A stretch of 64,000 nt of DNA from Bradyrhizobium campsiandrae. GTDB lineage: Bacteria > Pseudomonadota > Alphaproteobacteria > Rhizobiales > Xanthobacteraceae. This document shows positions 1 through 8,754 of the stretch, in pieces. The stretch lies in contig NZ_JAANIH010000022.1 in the NCBI RefSeq assembly GCF_014529705.1, forward strand, positions 62,001-126,000. Reading direction: 5' to 3'. The notes beneath the pieces were generated by a model, which was not told where the DNA came from, ran no database searches, and saw only the letters and a program-made list of their open reading frames with translations. Every line of letters begins with the position of its first letter. The first letter of the stretch is position 1. The position numbers were made by a program, and so were the translations under genes.

Positions 1-862
1 TGATGATGTCGGGGGCGTGACCACCGCCGGCGCCTTCGGTGTGGAAGGCGTGGATGGTGCGGCCCTTGAACGCCTTGATGGTGTCCTCGACGAAGCCGGA
101 TTCGTTCAGCGTGTCGGAATGCAGCATGACCTGGATGTCGTGGTCATCGGCCACCGACAGGCAGTTGTCGATCGCAGCCGGCGTCGTGCCCCAGTCCTCG
201 TGCAGCTTCAGCGCACAGGCGCCGGCCTTGATCATCTCGATCAGCGCAGCCGGGCGCGAGGCGTTGCCCTTGCCCGATATGCCGAGATTGACCGGGAAGG
301 CATCGAACGACTGGATCATCCGTCCCATGTGCCACGGCCCCGGCGTGCAGGTGGTGGCAAAGGTGCCGTGGGAAGGACCGGTGCCGCCACCGAGCATCGA
401 GGTGACGCCGCTCATTAGCGCGTGCTCGATCTGCTGCGGACAGATGAAGTGGATGTGGCTGTCGAAGCCGCCGGCGGTGAGGATTTTCCCCTCGCCCGCG
501 ATCACGTCGGTGCCCGGGCCGATGATGATGGTCACGCCCGGCTGGATGTCGGGATTGCCGGCCTTGCCGATCGCCGAAATCATGCCGTCCTTGATCGCGA
601 CGTCGGCCTTCACGATGCCCCAGTGGTCGACGATCAGCGCATTGGTGATGACGGTGTCGGCGGCGCCCTGCTGGTTGGTGACCTGCGACTGTCCCATGCC
701 GTCGCGGATCACCTTGCCTCCGCCGAACTTCACCTCCTCGCCATAGGTGGTGAAATCCTTCTCGACCTCGATGATGAGGTCGGTGTCGGCGAGCCGCACC
801 CTGTCGCCGGTGGTCGGGCCGAACATGTCGGCATAGATGGAACGCTTTATTTTGACGGACAT
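1..862 (-). CDS. ureC: Urease alpha subunit, N-terminal half (runs off the window)
   Basis: Catalytic subunit of nickel urease, which hydrolyses urea to ammonia and carbamate in the cytoplasm. About 287 of the usual ~570 residues are visible. They include the two nickel-ligand histidines (H136, H138 in GGFDSHIHF), the lysine that is carbamylated to bridge the nickels (K219 in ALKLHEDWG), H248, and the GGGHAPD stretch at the edge. The start is the ATG at 862 (MSVKIKR). The gene is the last visible one of the urt-ure operon, 34 bp downstream of the HD-domain gene. The accessory genes ureE, ureF and ureG are not in the window and may lie beyond its left edge. Identification is secure; only the C-terminal half is unseen. 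Confidence 0.97.
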   Translation of the reverse strand, partial: MSVKIKRSIYADMFGPTTGDRVRLADTDLIIEVEKDFTTYGEEVKFGGGKVIRDGMGQSQVTNQQGAADTVITNALIVDHWGIVKADVAIKDGMISAIGKAGNPDIQPGVTIIIGPGTDVIAGEGKILTAGGFDSHIHFICPQQIEHALMSGVTSMLGGGTGPSHGTFATTCTPGPWHMGRMIQSFDAFPVNLGISGKGNASRPAALIEMIKAGACALKLHEDWGTTPAAIDNCLSVADDHDIQVMLHSDTLNESGFVEDTIKAFKGRTIHAFHTEGAGGGHAPDII

Positions 863-896
863 CACAAGCCCCGTTTGCGATTGAACTGTTGGCTGT

Positions 897-1436
897 TCAC
901 AGCAAAGCCCTCGCCGCTTTCACAGCATCGTCGAATTTCGTATCGAGCCACGCATTGCCGCCGCGGCACCCCGCGACGACCTGCTCGGCCCAGCCGCTGT
1001 AGTCGGCGAGGTCGTCGCGCTCTTCGGTCGACGGAGCAGACAGAATGCGCGCGCCGATATTGCTGATCTTGTCGGCGATCTTGATCAGCTTTGCGCCGGG
1101 GGATTTGTGCGGAGCGTCGTCGATCTGCTTCCGCCGCCGCTCGGCCTTCTGCAGGCTCATGTCGTCGGTGCATTCGACGACCAGGGACGCGACGCGCTCG
1201 GAGAATGTCTGCGCAAGCTCCGCGCGCGTGGTGTCGGTGTCCTCGATCGTGTCGTGGAGCCAGCCTGCCGCAACCAGCTCGGCGTCGGCGCCATCAGTCG
1301 CGTTGGCGAGCAGGTTGGCGACCTCGGCGAGATGATTGATATAGGGCTCATTGCCGCGCCCCTTGCGCGCCATGCCGTTGTGACGGCGTGCAGCGAGCTC
1401 GGCAGCCTCGGAGACAAGACGTATCGGTGAGAGCAT
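897..1436 (-). CDS. HD-domain hydrolase of the MESH1 / RelA-SpoT hydrolase type
   Basis: 179 residues, a stand-alone HD domain. The motif order matches the (p)ppGpp-hydrolase domain of Rel/SpoT and the small MESH1 enzymes: an RRHNGMARKG...YINH segment with H35, then HDTIEDT with H61, D62, E65 and D66, then KIADKISN with D122 and N126. All the metal and catalytic positions I can place are kept. No synthetase, TGS or ACT domain is present. Known MESH1-type enzymes remove the 3'-pyrophosphate of ppGpp, and some act on NADPH. Which substrate this one uses cannot be read from sequence. It sits between ureB and ureC, in the same direction, inside an operon expected to be nitrogen-regulated. A general HD nucleotidase is the main alternative. 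Confidence 0.85.
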   Translation of the reverse strand: MLSPIRLVSEAAELAARRHNGMARKGRGNEPYINHLAEVANLLANATDGADAELVAAGWLHDTIEDTDTTRAELAQTFSERVASLVVECTDDMSLQKAERRRKQIDDAPHKSPGAKLIKIADKISNIGARILSAPSTEERDDLADYSGWAEQVVAGCRGGNAWLDTKFDDAVKAARALL

Positions 1437-1493
1437 GGCGGTATCCTCCGTTTCGCTCTCAACCCTGCCGTCGCATGCATCGTTCCCTAGGGA

Positions 1494-1799
1494 TCACAGC
1501 TTCCCCATCACGTCGCCCCGAAACCCGTAAATCGTCTTCTTCCCCGCCAGCGCGACCAGCTGCACGTCGCGGGTCTGGCCGGGTTCGAAGCGGACGGCGG
1601 TACCGGCGGCGATGTCAAGGCGCATGCCTCGAGACTTCTTGCGGTCGAATTTCAGCGCGGGATTGGTCTCGAAGAAATGGTAGTGCGAGCCGACCTGGAT
1701 CGGCCGGTCGCCGGTATTGGCCACCGTCAACGTCACGGTCTTGCGGCCGGCATTGAGTTCGATCTCGCCGTCCTGGATGAAGAGTTCGCCGGGGATCAT
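1494..1799 (-). CDS. ureB: Urease beta subunit
   Basis: 101 residues, the normal size for the separate beta subunit of bacterial urease. It opens with the typical MIPGELF and carries the conserved VGSHYHFFETN segment around residues 36-46 and the RFEPGQTRDV loop near 70-79. It is structural: it packs with the alpha and gamma subunits in the cytoplasmic trimer of heterotrimers. The start is the ATG at 1799, 9 bp after the ureA stop, so the two are probably co-translated. Downstream, 57 bp separate it from the HD-domain gene instead of leading straight into ureC. Confidence 0.97.
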   Translation of the reverse strand: MIPGELFIQDGEIELNAGRKTVTLTVANTGDRPIQVGSHYHFFETNPALKFDRKKSRGMRLDIAAGTAVRFEPGQTRDVQLVALAGKKTIYGFRGDVMGKL

Positions 1800-1808
1800 G
1801 TCGCTCTC

Positions 1809-2111
1809 CTACCTGATCGGCTCGTGCACGGTGACGAGCTTGGTGCCGTCAGGGAATGTCGCCTCGACCTGGATGTCGTGGATCATCTCGGGGATGCCGG
1901 GCATCACCTGGTCGCGGGTCAGCACCTGCGCGCCTGACTGCATCAGTTCGGCGACAGTGCGGCCGTCGCGTGCACCCTCGAGGATGAAATCGGAGATGAT
2001 GGCGATCGCCTCTGGATGGTTGAGCTTGACGCCGCGATCCAGCCTGCGGCGCGCGACGATGGCCGCCATCGAGATCAGAAGCTTGTCCTTTTCGCGGGGA
2101 GACAGGTTCAT
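1809..2111 (-). CDS. ureA: Urease gamma subunit
   Basis: 100 residues, full length for the urease gamma subunit. The N terminus MNLSPREKDKLLI, the LNHPEAIAIISDFILEGARDG helix region and the C-terminal HDIQVEATFPDGTKLV segment are all typical. It is the small structural subunit of the cytoplasmic urease complex. It lies between ureD (24 bp upstream) and ureB (9 bp downstream) in the urt-ure operon. Confidence 0.97.
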   Translation of the reverse strand: MNLSPREKDKLLISMAAIVARRRLDRGVKLNHPEAIAIISDFILEGARDGRTVAELMQSGAQVLTRDQVMPGIPEMIHDIQVEATFPDGTKLVTVHEPIR

Positions 2112-2135
2112 GCGAAATCTCTTCCGTTCAACACA

Positions 2136-2978
2136 TCAATTGAGCCACAGCCGGGGCAGCGCGGCGCCAGTGCGCGCCAGCACAGCCATCATGTCGGCAC
2201 GCAAATGCGCAGCATCTTGGGCACAGAACCGCGCCATTGCAAAGCCATTCCAGGCTGAAATCCCGACCTCGCCGGCGAAAGAATCCGAGGCCTCGCGGAT
2301 GCGTTCGACCAGGCCCTCGTCACCGGGCACGATCAGCGCCGTGCCGATCGCAGCACCGCCCTTGGCGACGGCCGACCGCTTCAATTTTGCACCGATATGG
2401 CCGTCGAGCCTGACGGTCTCGGCGAAGACCAGCCTGCTGCCACGGGAGAGCCGCCAGCGATCGACGAATTCGCCCTGCTCCATCCGCTCGCCCATGGCGG
2501 TGCGGCCAAATACGACAATTTCGCAAAGCAGCAGCGATGCGGCCTCATCGAGCACGATATCGAAGCGGCGATGGACACGCGCCCGGTCGAACAGGATCGT
2601 CTCCTGCGGGAGCCAGCCGAGATGCGCGCCGGCGGCGGCCCTCAAGGAAATATTGAGCTGCGCCGCCGCCCCCGGCGCCCGGTAGACCTTTTCCGCGGCC
2701 GCCGTCGTCAGCGTCAAACGCGCAGCATCTGTGGCCGAGATCTCGATATCGAAACGATCGCCGCCGGCGACGCCGCCGGCCGTGTTGACGAACACGCCGG
2801 ACAGGCCGTCGTCCTCCGGCGAGGGAAAGCGCACACGGAGCGAGCCGGATTCATGCAGGGCGCCGCGCCGCGTCACGCCGTCGCGGGCGTGCACGTCGAA
2901 CCGCACCGCACCGCGGGCACGATTGGCTTCGAACACCGAAGATGTCGCCAAAGATGTCACCAAGGCGTCGCTGCGCAT
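2136..2978 (-). CDS. ureD: Urease accessory protein UreD
   Basis: 280 residues, usual length for UreD. UreD is the scaffold that binds apo-urease and, with UreF and UreG, delivers nickel and bicarbonate to the active site. Recognisable blocks are the FVNTAGGVAGGDRFD segment (about residues 63-77), TTAAAEKVYR near 92-101 and the WLPQETILFDRARVHR stretch near 122-137. The ATG start at 2978 lies 51 bp below urtE, so transporter and enzyme genes look co-transcribed. UreF and UreG partners are not in the window. Confidence 0.95.
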   Translation of the reverse strand: MRSDALVTSLATSSVFEANRARGAVRFDVHARDGVTRRGALHESGSLRVRFPSPEDDGLSGVFVNTAGGVAGGDRFDIEISATDAARLTLTTAAAEKVYRAPGAAAQLNISLRAAAGAHLGWLPQETILFDRARVHRRFDIVLDEAASLLLCEIVVFGRTAMGERMEQGEFVDRWRLSRGSRLVFAETVRLDGHIGAKLKRSAVAKGGAAIGTALIVPGDEGLVERIREASDSFAGEVGISAWNGFAMARFCAQDAAHLRADMMAVLARTGAALPRLWLN

Positions 2979-3029
2979 CCGTCTCCCCCAGCCGGCCGCG
3001 GCAGGATGTCCAGGCCTACGATCTTCTGC

Positions 3030-3725
3030 TTACAGCGCCATCTGGCGGCTGATCTCGCTTGGATCGAGATTGGAGCGGTCGCAAGTGAACTTCACCGCGC
3101 CGCGATCCATCACCGCAAAACTGTCGCCGAGTTCACAGGCAAAGTCGAGATATTGTTCGACCAGCACGATGGCGATGTTGCCGAGATTGCGCAAGTAGGA
3201 GATGGCGCGACCGATATCCTTGATGATCGAGGGCTGGATACCTTCGGTCGGCTCGTCGAGCAGCAGCAGTTTTGGCCGCATCACCAGCGCGCGCCCGATC
3301 GCAAGCTGCTGCTGCTGGCCGCCGGAGAGGTCGCCGCCGCGCCGGCCGAGCATGGATTGCAGCACCGGAAACAGCGAGAATACGTCATCAGGAATGTTCT
3401 TGTCCTGGCGCTTGAGCGGGCCGAAGCCGGTCTTGAGGTTTTCCTCGACTGTAAGCAGCGGAAAGATCTCGCGCCCTTGTGGCACGAAGCCGATGCCCTT
3501 CCGCGCCCGTTCATACGGCTTGAGGCCGGTGATGTCGCTGCCGTCGAACACGATTGCGCCCGAGGAGATCGGATATTGCCCGACCATGGCGCGCAGCAGC
3601 GAGGTCTTGCCGACGCCGTTGCGTCCGAGCACGCAGGTCACCTTGCCCGGTTCGGCCGCGATCGAGACGCCGCGCAGGGCCTGTGCAGCCCCGTAGAACA
3701 AGTTGATGTCCTTGACCTCAAGCAT
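3030..3725 (-). CDS. urtE: Urea ABC transporter ATP-binding protein UrtE
   Basis: 231 residues. One of the two ATPases of the high-affinity urea importer (HAAT/branched-chain amino acid type). It has a Walker A motif GRNGVGKT at 34-41, signature LSGGQQQQLAIGRAL at about 134-148, and Walker B LLLLDEPTEG just after, followed by the switch histidine region replaced by VLVEQ. The N terminus MLEVKDINLFYG is the LivF/UrtE form. Only 3 bp separate it from urtD. The cargo assignment comes mainly from the neighbouring urtA and urease genes. Confidence 0.95.
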   Translation of the reverse strand: MLEVKDINLFYGAAQALRGVSIAAEPGKVTCVLGRNGVGKTSLLRAMVGQYPISSGAIVFDGSDITGLKPYERARKGIGFVPQGREIFPLLTVEENLKTGFGPLKRQDKNIPDDVFSLFPVLQSMLGRRGGDLSGGQQQQLAIGRALVMRPKLLLLDEPTEGIQPSIIKDIGRAISYLRNLGNIAIVLVEQYLDFACELGDSFAVMDRGAVKFTCDRSNLDPSEISRQMAL

Positions 3726-3728
3726 CGC

Positions 3729-4490
3729 TCAGCGCCCCAGATACACTTCGATGACCCGCTCGTTGGATGAGACCTGGTCGATGGTTCCCTCAGCGAGGAC
3801 GGTGCCTTCATGCAGGCAGGTGACCTTGACCCCGAGCTCGCGCACGAACGTCATGTCGTGCTCGACCACCATGATGGTGTGGGTCTTGTTGATCTCTTTC
3901 AAGAGCTCAGCGGTGAGATGCGTCTCGACGTCGGTCATGCCGGCGACAGGTTCGTCGACGAGGAGCAGTTTTGGATCCTGCGCCAGCAGCATGCCGATCT
4001 CGAGCCATTGCTTCTGGCCGTGGCTGAGGCTGCCGGCGAGGCGGTTGCGGGCGTCGGTGAGACGGATCGTCTCCAGCACCTTGTCGATGCGCTCGGACTC
4101 CGCCTTGCTGCCACGCCAGAACAACGTGCCCTTGACGCTGTGGTCGACATTGAGCGCAAGCAGCAGATTGTCCTGCACGGTCTGGCTCTCGAACACCGTC
4201 GGCTTCTGGAATTTGCGGCCGATGCCGAGCTCGGCGATGCGGGTCTCGTCCAGTCGCGTCAGATCCGTGACGCCGTCGAACAGAACGGTGCCTTCATCCG
4301 GCTTGGTCTTGCCGGTGATGATGTCCATCATCGTGGTCTTGCCGGCACCGTTCGGGCCGATGATGGCGCGCATCTCGCCGGGCTCGAGCGCCAGCGACAG
4401 GTTATTGATGGCGTGAAAGCCGTCGAACGAGACGTGCACGCCGTCGAGGTAAAGCATTGCGGACGTCGCGCGGGTATCCATGACGTTCAT
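3729..4490 (-). CDS. urtD: Urea ABC transporter ATP-binding protein UrtD
   Basis: 253 residues. Second ATPase of the urea importer, LivG type. Visible motifs are Walker A GPNGAGKTTMMD near 48-59, the signature LSHGQKQWLEIGMLLAQ near 153-169, Walker B LLLVDEPVAGMTDVE, and the C-terminal LivG-like tail LAEGTIDQVSSNERVIEVYLG. The start is placed at the ATG at 4490 (MNVMDTRA); a second ATG (MDTRA) three codons in is also possible. It lies 6 bp after urtC. Confidence 0.95.
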   Translation of the reverse strand: MNVMDTRATSAMLYLDGVHVSFDGFHAINNLSLALEPGEMRAIIGPNGAGKTTMMDIITGKTKPDEGTVLFDGVTDLTRLDETRIAELGIGRKFQKPTVFESQTVQDNLLLALNVDHSVKGTLFWRGSKAESERIDKVLETIRLTDARNRLAGSLSHGQKQWLEIGMLLAQDPKLLLVDEPVAGMTDVETHLTAELLKEINKTHTIMVVEHDMTFVRELGVKVTCLHEGTVLAEGTIDQVSSNERVIEVYLGR

Positions 4491-4496
4491 GACCGC

Positions 4497-5666
4497 TTAC
4501 TCCGCCATTTTCGGTTCGGTGACGCCGTCTTCGGCCGCCGCGCTTACAGTGGTCAAGGCAGAGCGCTTCTCCTTCGACTGGTCCCGCCAGGCGTTAAAGG
4601 TGCCGACGATGCCCTTCGGCAGCAGCAGCGTCACCAGGATGAACAGCGCACCCAGCATGAACAGCCAGTACGGCGCCAGCACGCCCGATGTGAAGAACGT
4701 CTTGGCGTAGTTGACGACGATGGCACCGAGCGCCGCGCCGACCAGCGTGCCGCGGCCGCCGACAGCGACCCAGATCACCGCCTCGATCGAGTTGCCCGGT
4801 GCGAATTCGGATGGGTTGATGATGCCGACCTGCGGCACGTAGAGCGCGCCTGCGACGCCGGCCATGCAGGCCGACAGCGTGAACACGAACAGCTTGTAGG
4901 ATTCGACGCGGTAGCCGAGGAAGCGGCTGCGCGATTCCGCGTCGCGGATCGCGATCAGCACCTTGCCGAGCTTGGAGGACACGACGGTGCGGCAGATCAG
5001 GAAGCTGGCGATCAGCGCCAGGCAGCTCAGCGCGAACAGCGCCGCGCGCGTGCCCTCGGCCTGGACGTTGAAGCCCAGGATATCCTTGAAGTCGGTCAGC
5101 CCGTTGTTGCCGCCGAAGCCGAAATCATTGCGGAAGAAGGCGAGCAGCAGCGCGTAGGTCATCGCCTGGGTGATGATCGACAGGTACACGCCGGTGACGC
5201 GGGAGCGGAAGGCGAGCCAGCCGAAGCAGAAGGCAAGCAGGCCCGGCACGAGCAAGACCATCAACGCGGCGAACCAGAACATGTCGAAGCCGTACCAGGT
5301 CCAGGGCAGCTTCGAATAATTCAGGAACACCATGAAGTCGGGCAGGATGGGATTACCGTAGACGCCGCGGGTGCCGATCTGCCGCATCAGATACATGCCC
5401 ATGGCGTAGCCACCGAGCGCGAAGAAGGCGCCGTGGCCGAGCGAGAGGATGCCGCAATAGCCCCAGATCAGGTCGATCGCGAGCGCGAGAATGGCGTAGC
5501 AGACATATTTGCCCCAGAGCGCGACCAGATAGGTCGGCACCTGCAGGAACGAGCCCGCCGGCAGCAGCAGGTTGGACAGCGGGATCAGGATGCCGCAGGC
5601 GGCGACAACGGCGAGGAAGATCGCCGCGCCGCGGTCCAGCGATCGCGTCAGCATGTGAGGGGTCAT
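4497..5666 (-). CDS. urtC: Urea ABC transporter permease UrtC
   Basis: 389 residues, LivM-type inner-membrane permease with many hydrophobic segments between about residues 20 and 350. It contains the LivM signature-like stretch GYCGILSLGHGAFFALGGYA and VAVGGRGTLVGAALGAI. The reading frame is open further upstream, but the ATG at 5666 (MTPHMLTRS) overlaps the urtB stop as ATGA. That arrangement and the family N terminus make it the best start. It pairs with UrtB to form the urea channel. Confidence 0.95.
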   Translation of the reverse strand: MTPHMLTRSLDRGAAIFLAVVAACGILIPLSNLLLPAGSFLQVPTYLVALWGKYVCYAILALAIDLIWGYCGILSLGHGAFFALGGYAMGMYLMRQIGTRGVYGNPILPDFMVFLNYSKLPWTWYGFDMFWFAALMVLLVPGLLAFCFGWLAFRSRVTGVYLSIITQAMTYALLLAFFRNDFGFGGNNGLTDFKDILGFNVQAEGTRAALFALSCLALIASFLICRTVVSSKLGKVLIAIRDAESRSRFLGYRVESYKLFVFTLSACMAGVAGALYVPQVGIINPSEFAPGNSIEAVIWVAVGGRGTLVGAALGAIVVNYAKTFFTSGVLAPYWLFMLGALFILVTLLLPKGIVGTFNAWRDQSKEKRSALTTVSAAAEDGVTEPKMAE

Positions 5667-7273
5667 GCTTCCACCGCACGGCCCTTGAGCGCGAACAGGC
5701 CGCGCGGCCGCTTTTGAATGAACAGGATGATCAGGACCAGGATCGCGATCTTGCCGAGCACGGCGCCGGCGACAGGCTCCAGGAATTTGTTGGCGATGCC
5801 GAGCGTGAAGGCGCCGACCAGGGTCCCCCATAGATTGCCCACGCCGCCGAACACCACGACCATGAAGCTGTCGATGATGTAGCTCTGGCCGAGATTCGGG
5901 CTGACATTGTCGATCTGCGACAGCGCCACGCCGGCGATGCCGGCGATGCCCGAACCGAGCCCGAAGGTCAGCGCATCGACGCGTGAGGTGGCAATGCCCA
6001 TCGAGGCCGCCATGCGGCGGTTCTGCGTCACCGCGCGCATCTCGAGGCCGATGGCGCTGTAGCGCAGCATCGCGAGCAGGATCGCGAACACGGCGAGCGT
6101 GAAGCAGAGAATCCAGAGCCTGTTGTACGTGATGGTGATCTGGCCGAGCTCGAATGCGCCGCTCATCCAGGAGGGGTTGCCGACCTCGCGATTGGTCGGG
6201 CCGAACATGGTGCGGACCGCCTGCTGCAACACCAAGGACAGGCCCCAGGTCGCGAGCAGCGTCTCAAGCGGCCGACCGTAGAGGAAGCGGATGATGCTGC
6301 GCTCGATCAGCATGCCGATGGCCCCGGCGACGAGGAAGGCCAGTGGCACGGCGATCAGCAGCGAATAGTCGAACAGAGCGGGATAGCGGGTGCGGATCAC
6401 CTCCTGCACCACGAAGGTGGTGTAGGCCCCGATCATCACCATCTCGCCATGGGCCATGTTGATGACGCCCATCACGCCGAAGGTGATGGCAAGCCCGATC
6501 GCGGCGAGCAGCAGCACAGAGCCGAGCGACAGGCCATACCAGGCGTTCTGCACCGTGGACCAGACCGCGAGCGATGACTGGATCGAGCCGATCGCGCTCG
6601 CGGCCGCCTTGGTGACCGAAGCCGGCTGGTCGGTGCCGATATCGGACAGCAGCGCCAGTGCGTCCTGATCGCCGCGCGCCTTGATGGTGGCGACGGCCTC
6701 GAGCTTCTGTACTTCGGTGGCGTCGGACTTGAACAGCAGGATCGCCGCACGGGCTTCGCCGAGCGCGGTCTTGACGGATTTGTTGGTTTCCTTGGCGAGC
6801 GCACTTTCGACGGGCTCGAGCGCCGTTTCCTCGCGAGACTTGAAGACGGACTGCGCAGCCTGGAGCCGCGCGCCGAGATCGGGCGACTGCAGCGTCAAGC
6901 TGCCGAGCGCGGCATCGACGCTGCGGCGCAGGCGGTTGTTGAGCCGAACCGCGCTGGCGCTATCGGGCACGCTGGCGACGGCCTCGCCGGTTGCGGCATC
7001 GATCGACTTGCCGTCGGTGCCGGTGACGTAGACCTTCTTGCTGTCGGGATCGGCCATCAAGCGACCGTCCTGGAGCGCGCTGATGATCGGGAAAGCTAGC
7101 TTGTTACCACTGCTAGCGACCGTGCCGATCGCTTCTTCGGTATCGGAATAATCGTCGTTGGCAAATTTGGCGACCGCATCCTCGAACGGACCGGCAAAGG
7201 CCGGCAGTGCGAACGCGATCAGGAAAAGCGAGAGGACAAAGCTACAGAGACGGGCGGATAAATTTGATAGCAC
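5663..7273 (-). CDS. urtB: Urea ABC transporter permease UrtB
   Basis: 536 residues, much longer than plain LivH (~300). The UrtB family has an extra N-terminal extracytoplasmic domain. Here a signal-like segment (LSLFLIAFALPAFA, about residues 14-27) is followed by a ~200-residue alpha-helical, HEAT-like region and then the LivH-type permease with GLAITFGVMGVINMAHGE. The start codon is GTG at 7273, with GGGGTGA six bases upstream. The stop overlaps urtC by four bases. Downstream of the hairpin after urtA, it starts the membrane part of the importer. Confidence 0.95.
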   Translation of the reverse strand: MLSNLSARLCSFVLSLFLIAFALPAFAGPFEDAVAKFANDDYSDTEEAIGTVASSGNKLAFPIISALQDGRLMADPDSKKVYVTGTDGKSIDAATGEAVASVPDSASAVRLNNRLRRSVDAALGSLTLQSPDLGARLQAAQSVFKSREETALEPVESALAKETNKSVKTALGEARAAILLFKSDATEVQKLEAVATIKARGDQDALALLSDIGTDQPASVTKAAASAIGSIQSSLAVWSTVQNAWYGLSLGSVLLLAAIGLAITFGVMGVINMAHGEMVMIGAYTTFVVQEVIRTRYPALFDYSLLIAVPLAFLVAGAIGMLIERSIIRFLYGRPLETLLATWGLSLVLQQAVRTMFGPTNREVGNPSWMSGAFELGQITITYNRLWILCFTLAVFAILLAMLRYSAIGLEMRAVTQNRRMAASMGIATSRVDALTFGLGSGIAGIAGVALSQIDNVSPNLGQSYIIDSFMVVVFGGVGNLWGTLVGAFTLGIANKFLEPVAGAVLGKIAILVLIILFIQKRPRGLFALKGRAVEA

Positions 7274-7300
7274 TGTGGATCACCCCGGCAGAAGTGGGAA

Positions 7301-7324
7301 GAAGGCGGCGGAATAGCCGCCTTC
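7301..7324 (-). terminator. Hairpin between urtA and urtB (attenuator or mRNA stabiliser)
   Basis: Perfect 9-bp stem (GAAGGCGGC / GCCGCCTTC) with a 6-base loop in the 82-bp gap after the urtA stop. On the transcribed (minus) strand it is followed by only a short pyrimidine run, so it is a weak intrinsic terminator at best. Such hairpins after binding-protein genes often let the binding protein be made in excess of the membrane parts. That role here is an inference. Confidence 0.5.
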
Positions 7325-7355
7325 TCCCGTCGTGCAGTCGAATGTCAGATCCGGA

Positions 7356-8678
7356 TCAGGAGCCGGAGCCGAGGCACTTGTTGGTCTTGGTGTTGAAGTT
7401 GCCGCACTTCTTGCCGACCCAGTCACCGATCAGGTCCTTGGAGCCGTCAAGCTCCTTCGACCAGGCGTCGCCCGCCACGAGACCCGGGGTCTTCCAGACC
7501 ACGTCGAACTGTCCGTTGCCCTTGATCTCGCCGATGAACACCGGCTTGGTGATGTGGTGGTTCGGCAGCATCTTCGACACGCCACCGGTCAGGTTCGGCG
7601 CCTCGATGCCGGGGAGCGCGTCGATCACCTTGTCCGGATCGGTCGACTTCACCTTCTCGACGGCCTTGATCCACATGTTGAAGCCGATCACGTGGGCTTC
7701 CATCGGGTCGTTGGTCGTGCGCTTCGGGTTCTTGGTGTAGGCCTGCCAGTCCTTGATGAACTTCTCGTTCGCCGGGGTCTTGATCGACTCGAAGTAGTTC
7801 CAGGCAGCGAGATGGCCGACCAGCGGCTTGGTGTCGATGCCGGCGAGTTCTTCCTCACCCACCGAGAACGCGACCACCGGGATGTCCTTCGCCTTGATGC
7901 CCTGGTTGCCGAGCTCCTTGTAGAAGGGAACGTTGGCGTCGCCGTTGATGGTCGAGACCACCGCCGTCTTCTTGCCGGCCGAACCGAACTTCTTGATGTC
8001 GGCCACGATCGTCTGCCAGTCGGAGTGACCGAACGGCGTGTAGTTGATCATGATGTCTTCCTGGGCGACACCCTTCGACTTCAGATAGGCTTCCAGGATC
8101 TTGTTGGTGGTGCGAGGATAGACGTAGTCGGTGCCCGCGAGCACCCAGCGCTTCACCTTCTCTTCCTTCATCAGGTAGTCGACGGCCGGGATTGCCTGCT
8201 GGTTCGGAGCGGCGCCGGTGTAGAACACGTTGCGCTCGGATTCCTCGCCCTCGTACTGCACGGGGTAGAACAGGATGTTGTTGAGCTCCTTGAACACCGG
8301 GAGTACCGACTTGCGCGACACCGAGGTCCAGCAGCCGAACACGACCGAAACCTTGTCCTTGGTGATCAGCTCGCGCGCCTTCTCGGCGAACAGCGGCCAG
8401 TTCGAGGCGGGGTCGACGACGACGGCCTCGAGCTTCTTGCCGAGCACGCCGCCCTTCTTGTTCTGCTCGTCGATCAGGAAGAGAATGGTGTCCTTCAGCG
8501 TGGTTTCGCTGATAGCCATGGTGCCTGAAAGGGAGTGCAGGACGCCGACCTTGATGGTGTCGTCAGCGGCCTTGGCACCGGAAATGGACGCCAGACCGAG
8601 CATCAGTCCGGCAGTCGCGGCGAGCACGCCGCGGCGGCTAAATGACGCCGCTATATCGTGAATGGATTTGGTAGGCAT
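7356..8678 (-). CDS. urtA: Urea-binding protein UrtA (ABC transporter)
   Basis: 440 residues. Periplasmic substrate-binding protein of the urea importer, type I (Amide-binding/LivK-like) fold. The N terminus has a twin-arginine type leader with SRRGVLAATAG, a hydrophobic stretch and an ASISGAKA cleavage region around residue 35. The mature part starts DDTIKVGVLHSLSGTMA. An ATG further up (8732) is in frame, but the ATG at 8678 has a good GGGAG ribosome site and gives the usual leader. It is first in the operon, behind a sigma-54 type promoter, and its downstream neighbours include the urease structural genes. Confidence 0.97.
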   Translation of the reverse strand: MPTKSIHDIAASFSRRGVLAATAGLMLGLASISGAKAADDTIKVGVLHSLSGTMAISETTLKDTILFLIDEQNKKGGVLGKKLEAVVVDPASNWPLFAEKARELITKDKVSVVFGCWTSVSRKSVLPVFKELNNILFYPVQYEGEESERNVFYTGAAPNQQAIPAVDYLMKEEKVKRWVLAGTDYVYPRTTNKILEAYLKSKGVAQEDIMINYTPFGHSDWQTIVADIKKFGSAGKKTAVVSTINGDANVPFYKELGNQGIKAKDIPVVAFSVGEEELAGIDTKPLVGHLAAWNYFESIKTPANEKFIKDWQAYTKNPKRTTNDPMEAHVIGFNMWIKAVEKVKSTDPDKVIDALPGIEAPNLTGGVSKMLPNHHITKPVFIGEIKGNGQFDVVWKTPGLVAGDAWSKELDGSKDLIGDWVGKKCGNFNTKTNKCLGSGS

Positions 8679-8754
8679 GGATGTATCATCTCCCTGACGC
8701 AGACGTGAAAAGACGCTGCGAAACGGCCCCACGGCCGCCTGCGATTAACGGAAT

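Noticed and set aside
3810..5717. 635-codon open frame on the plus strand across urtD and urtC
   Set aside because: Antisense to clear ABC transporter genes; composition typical of a shadow frame, no domain.
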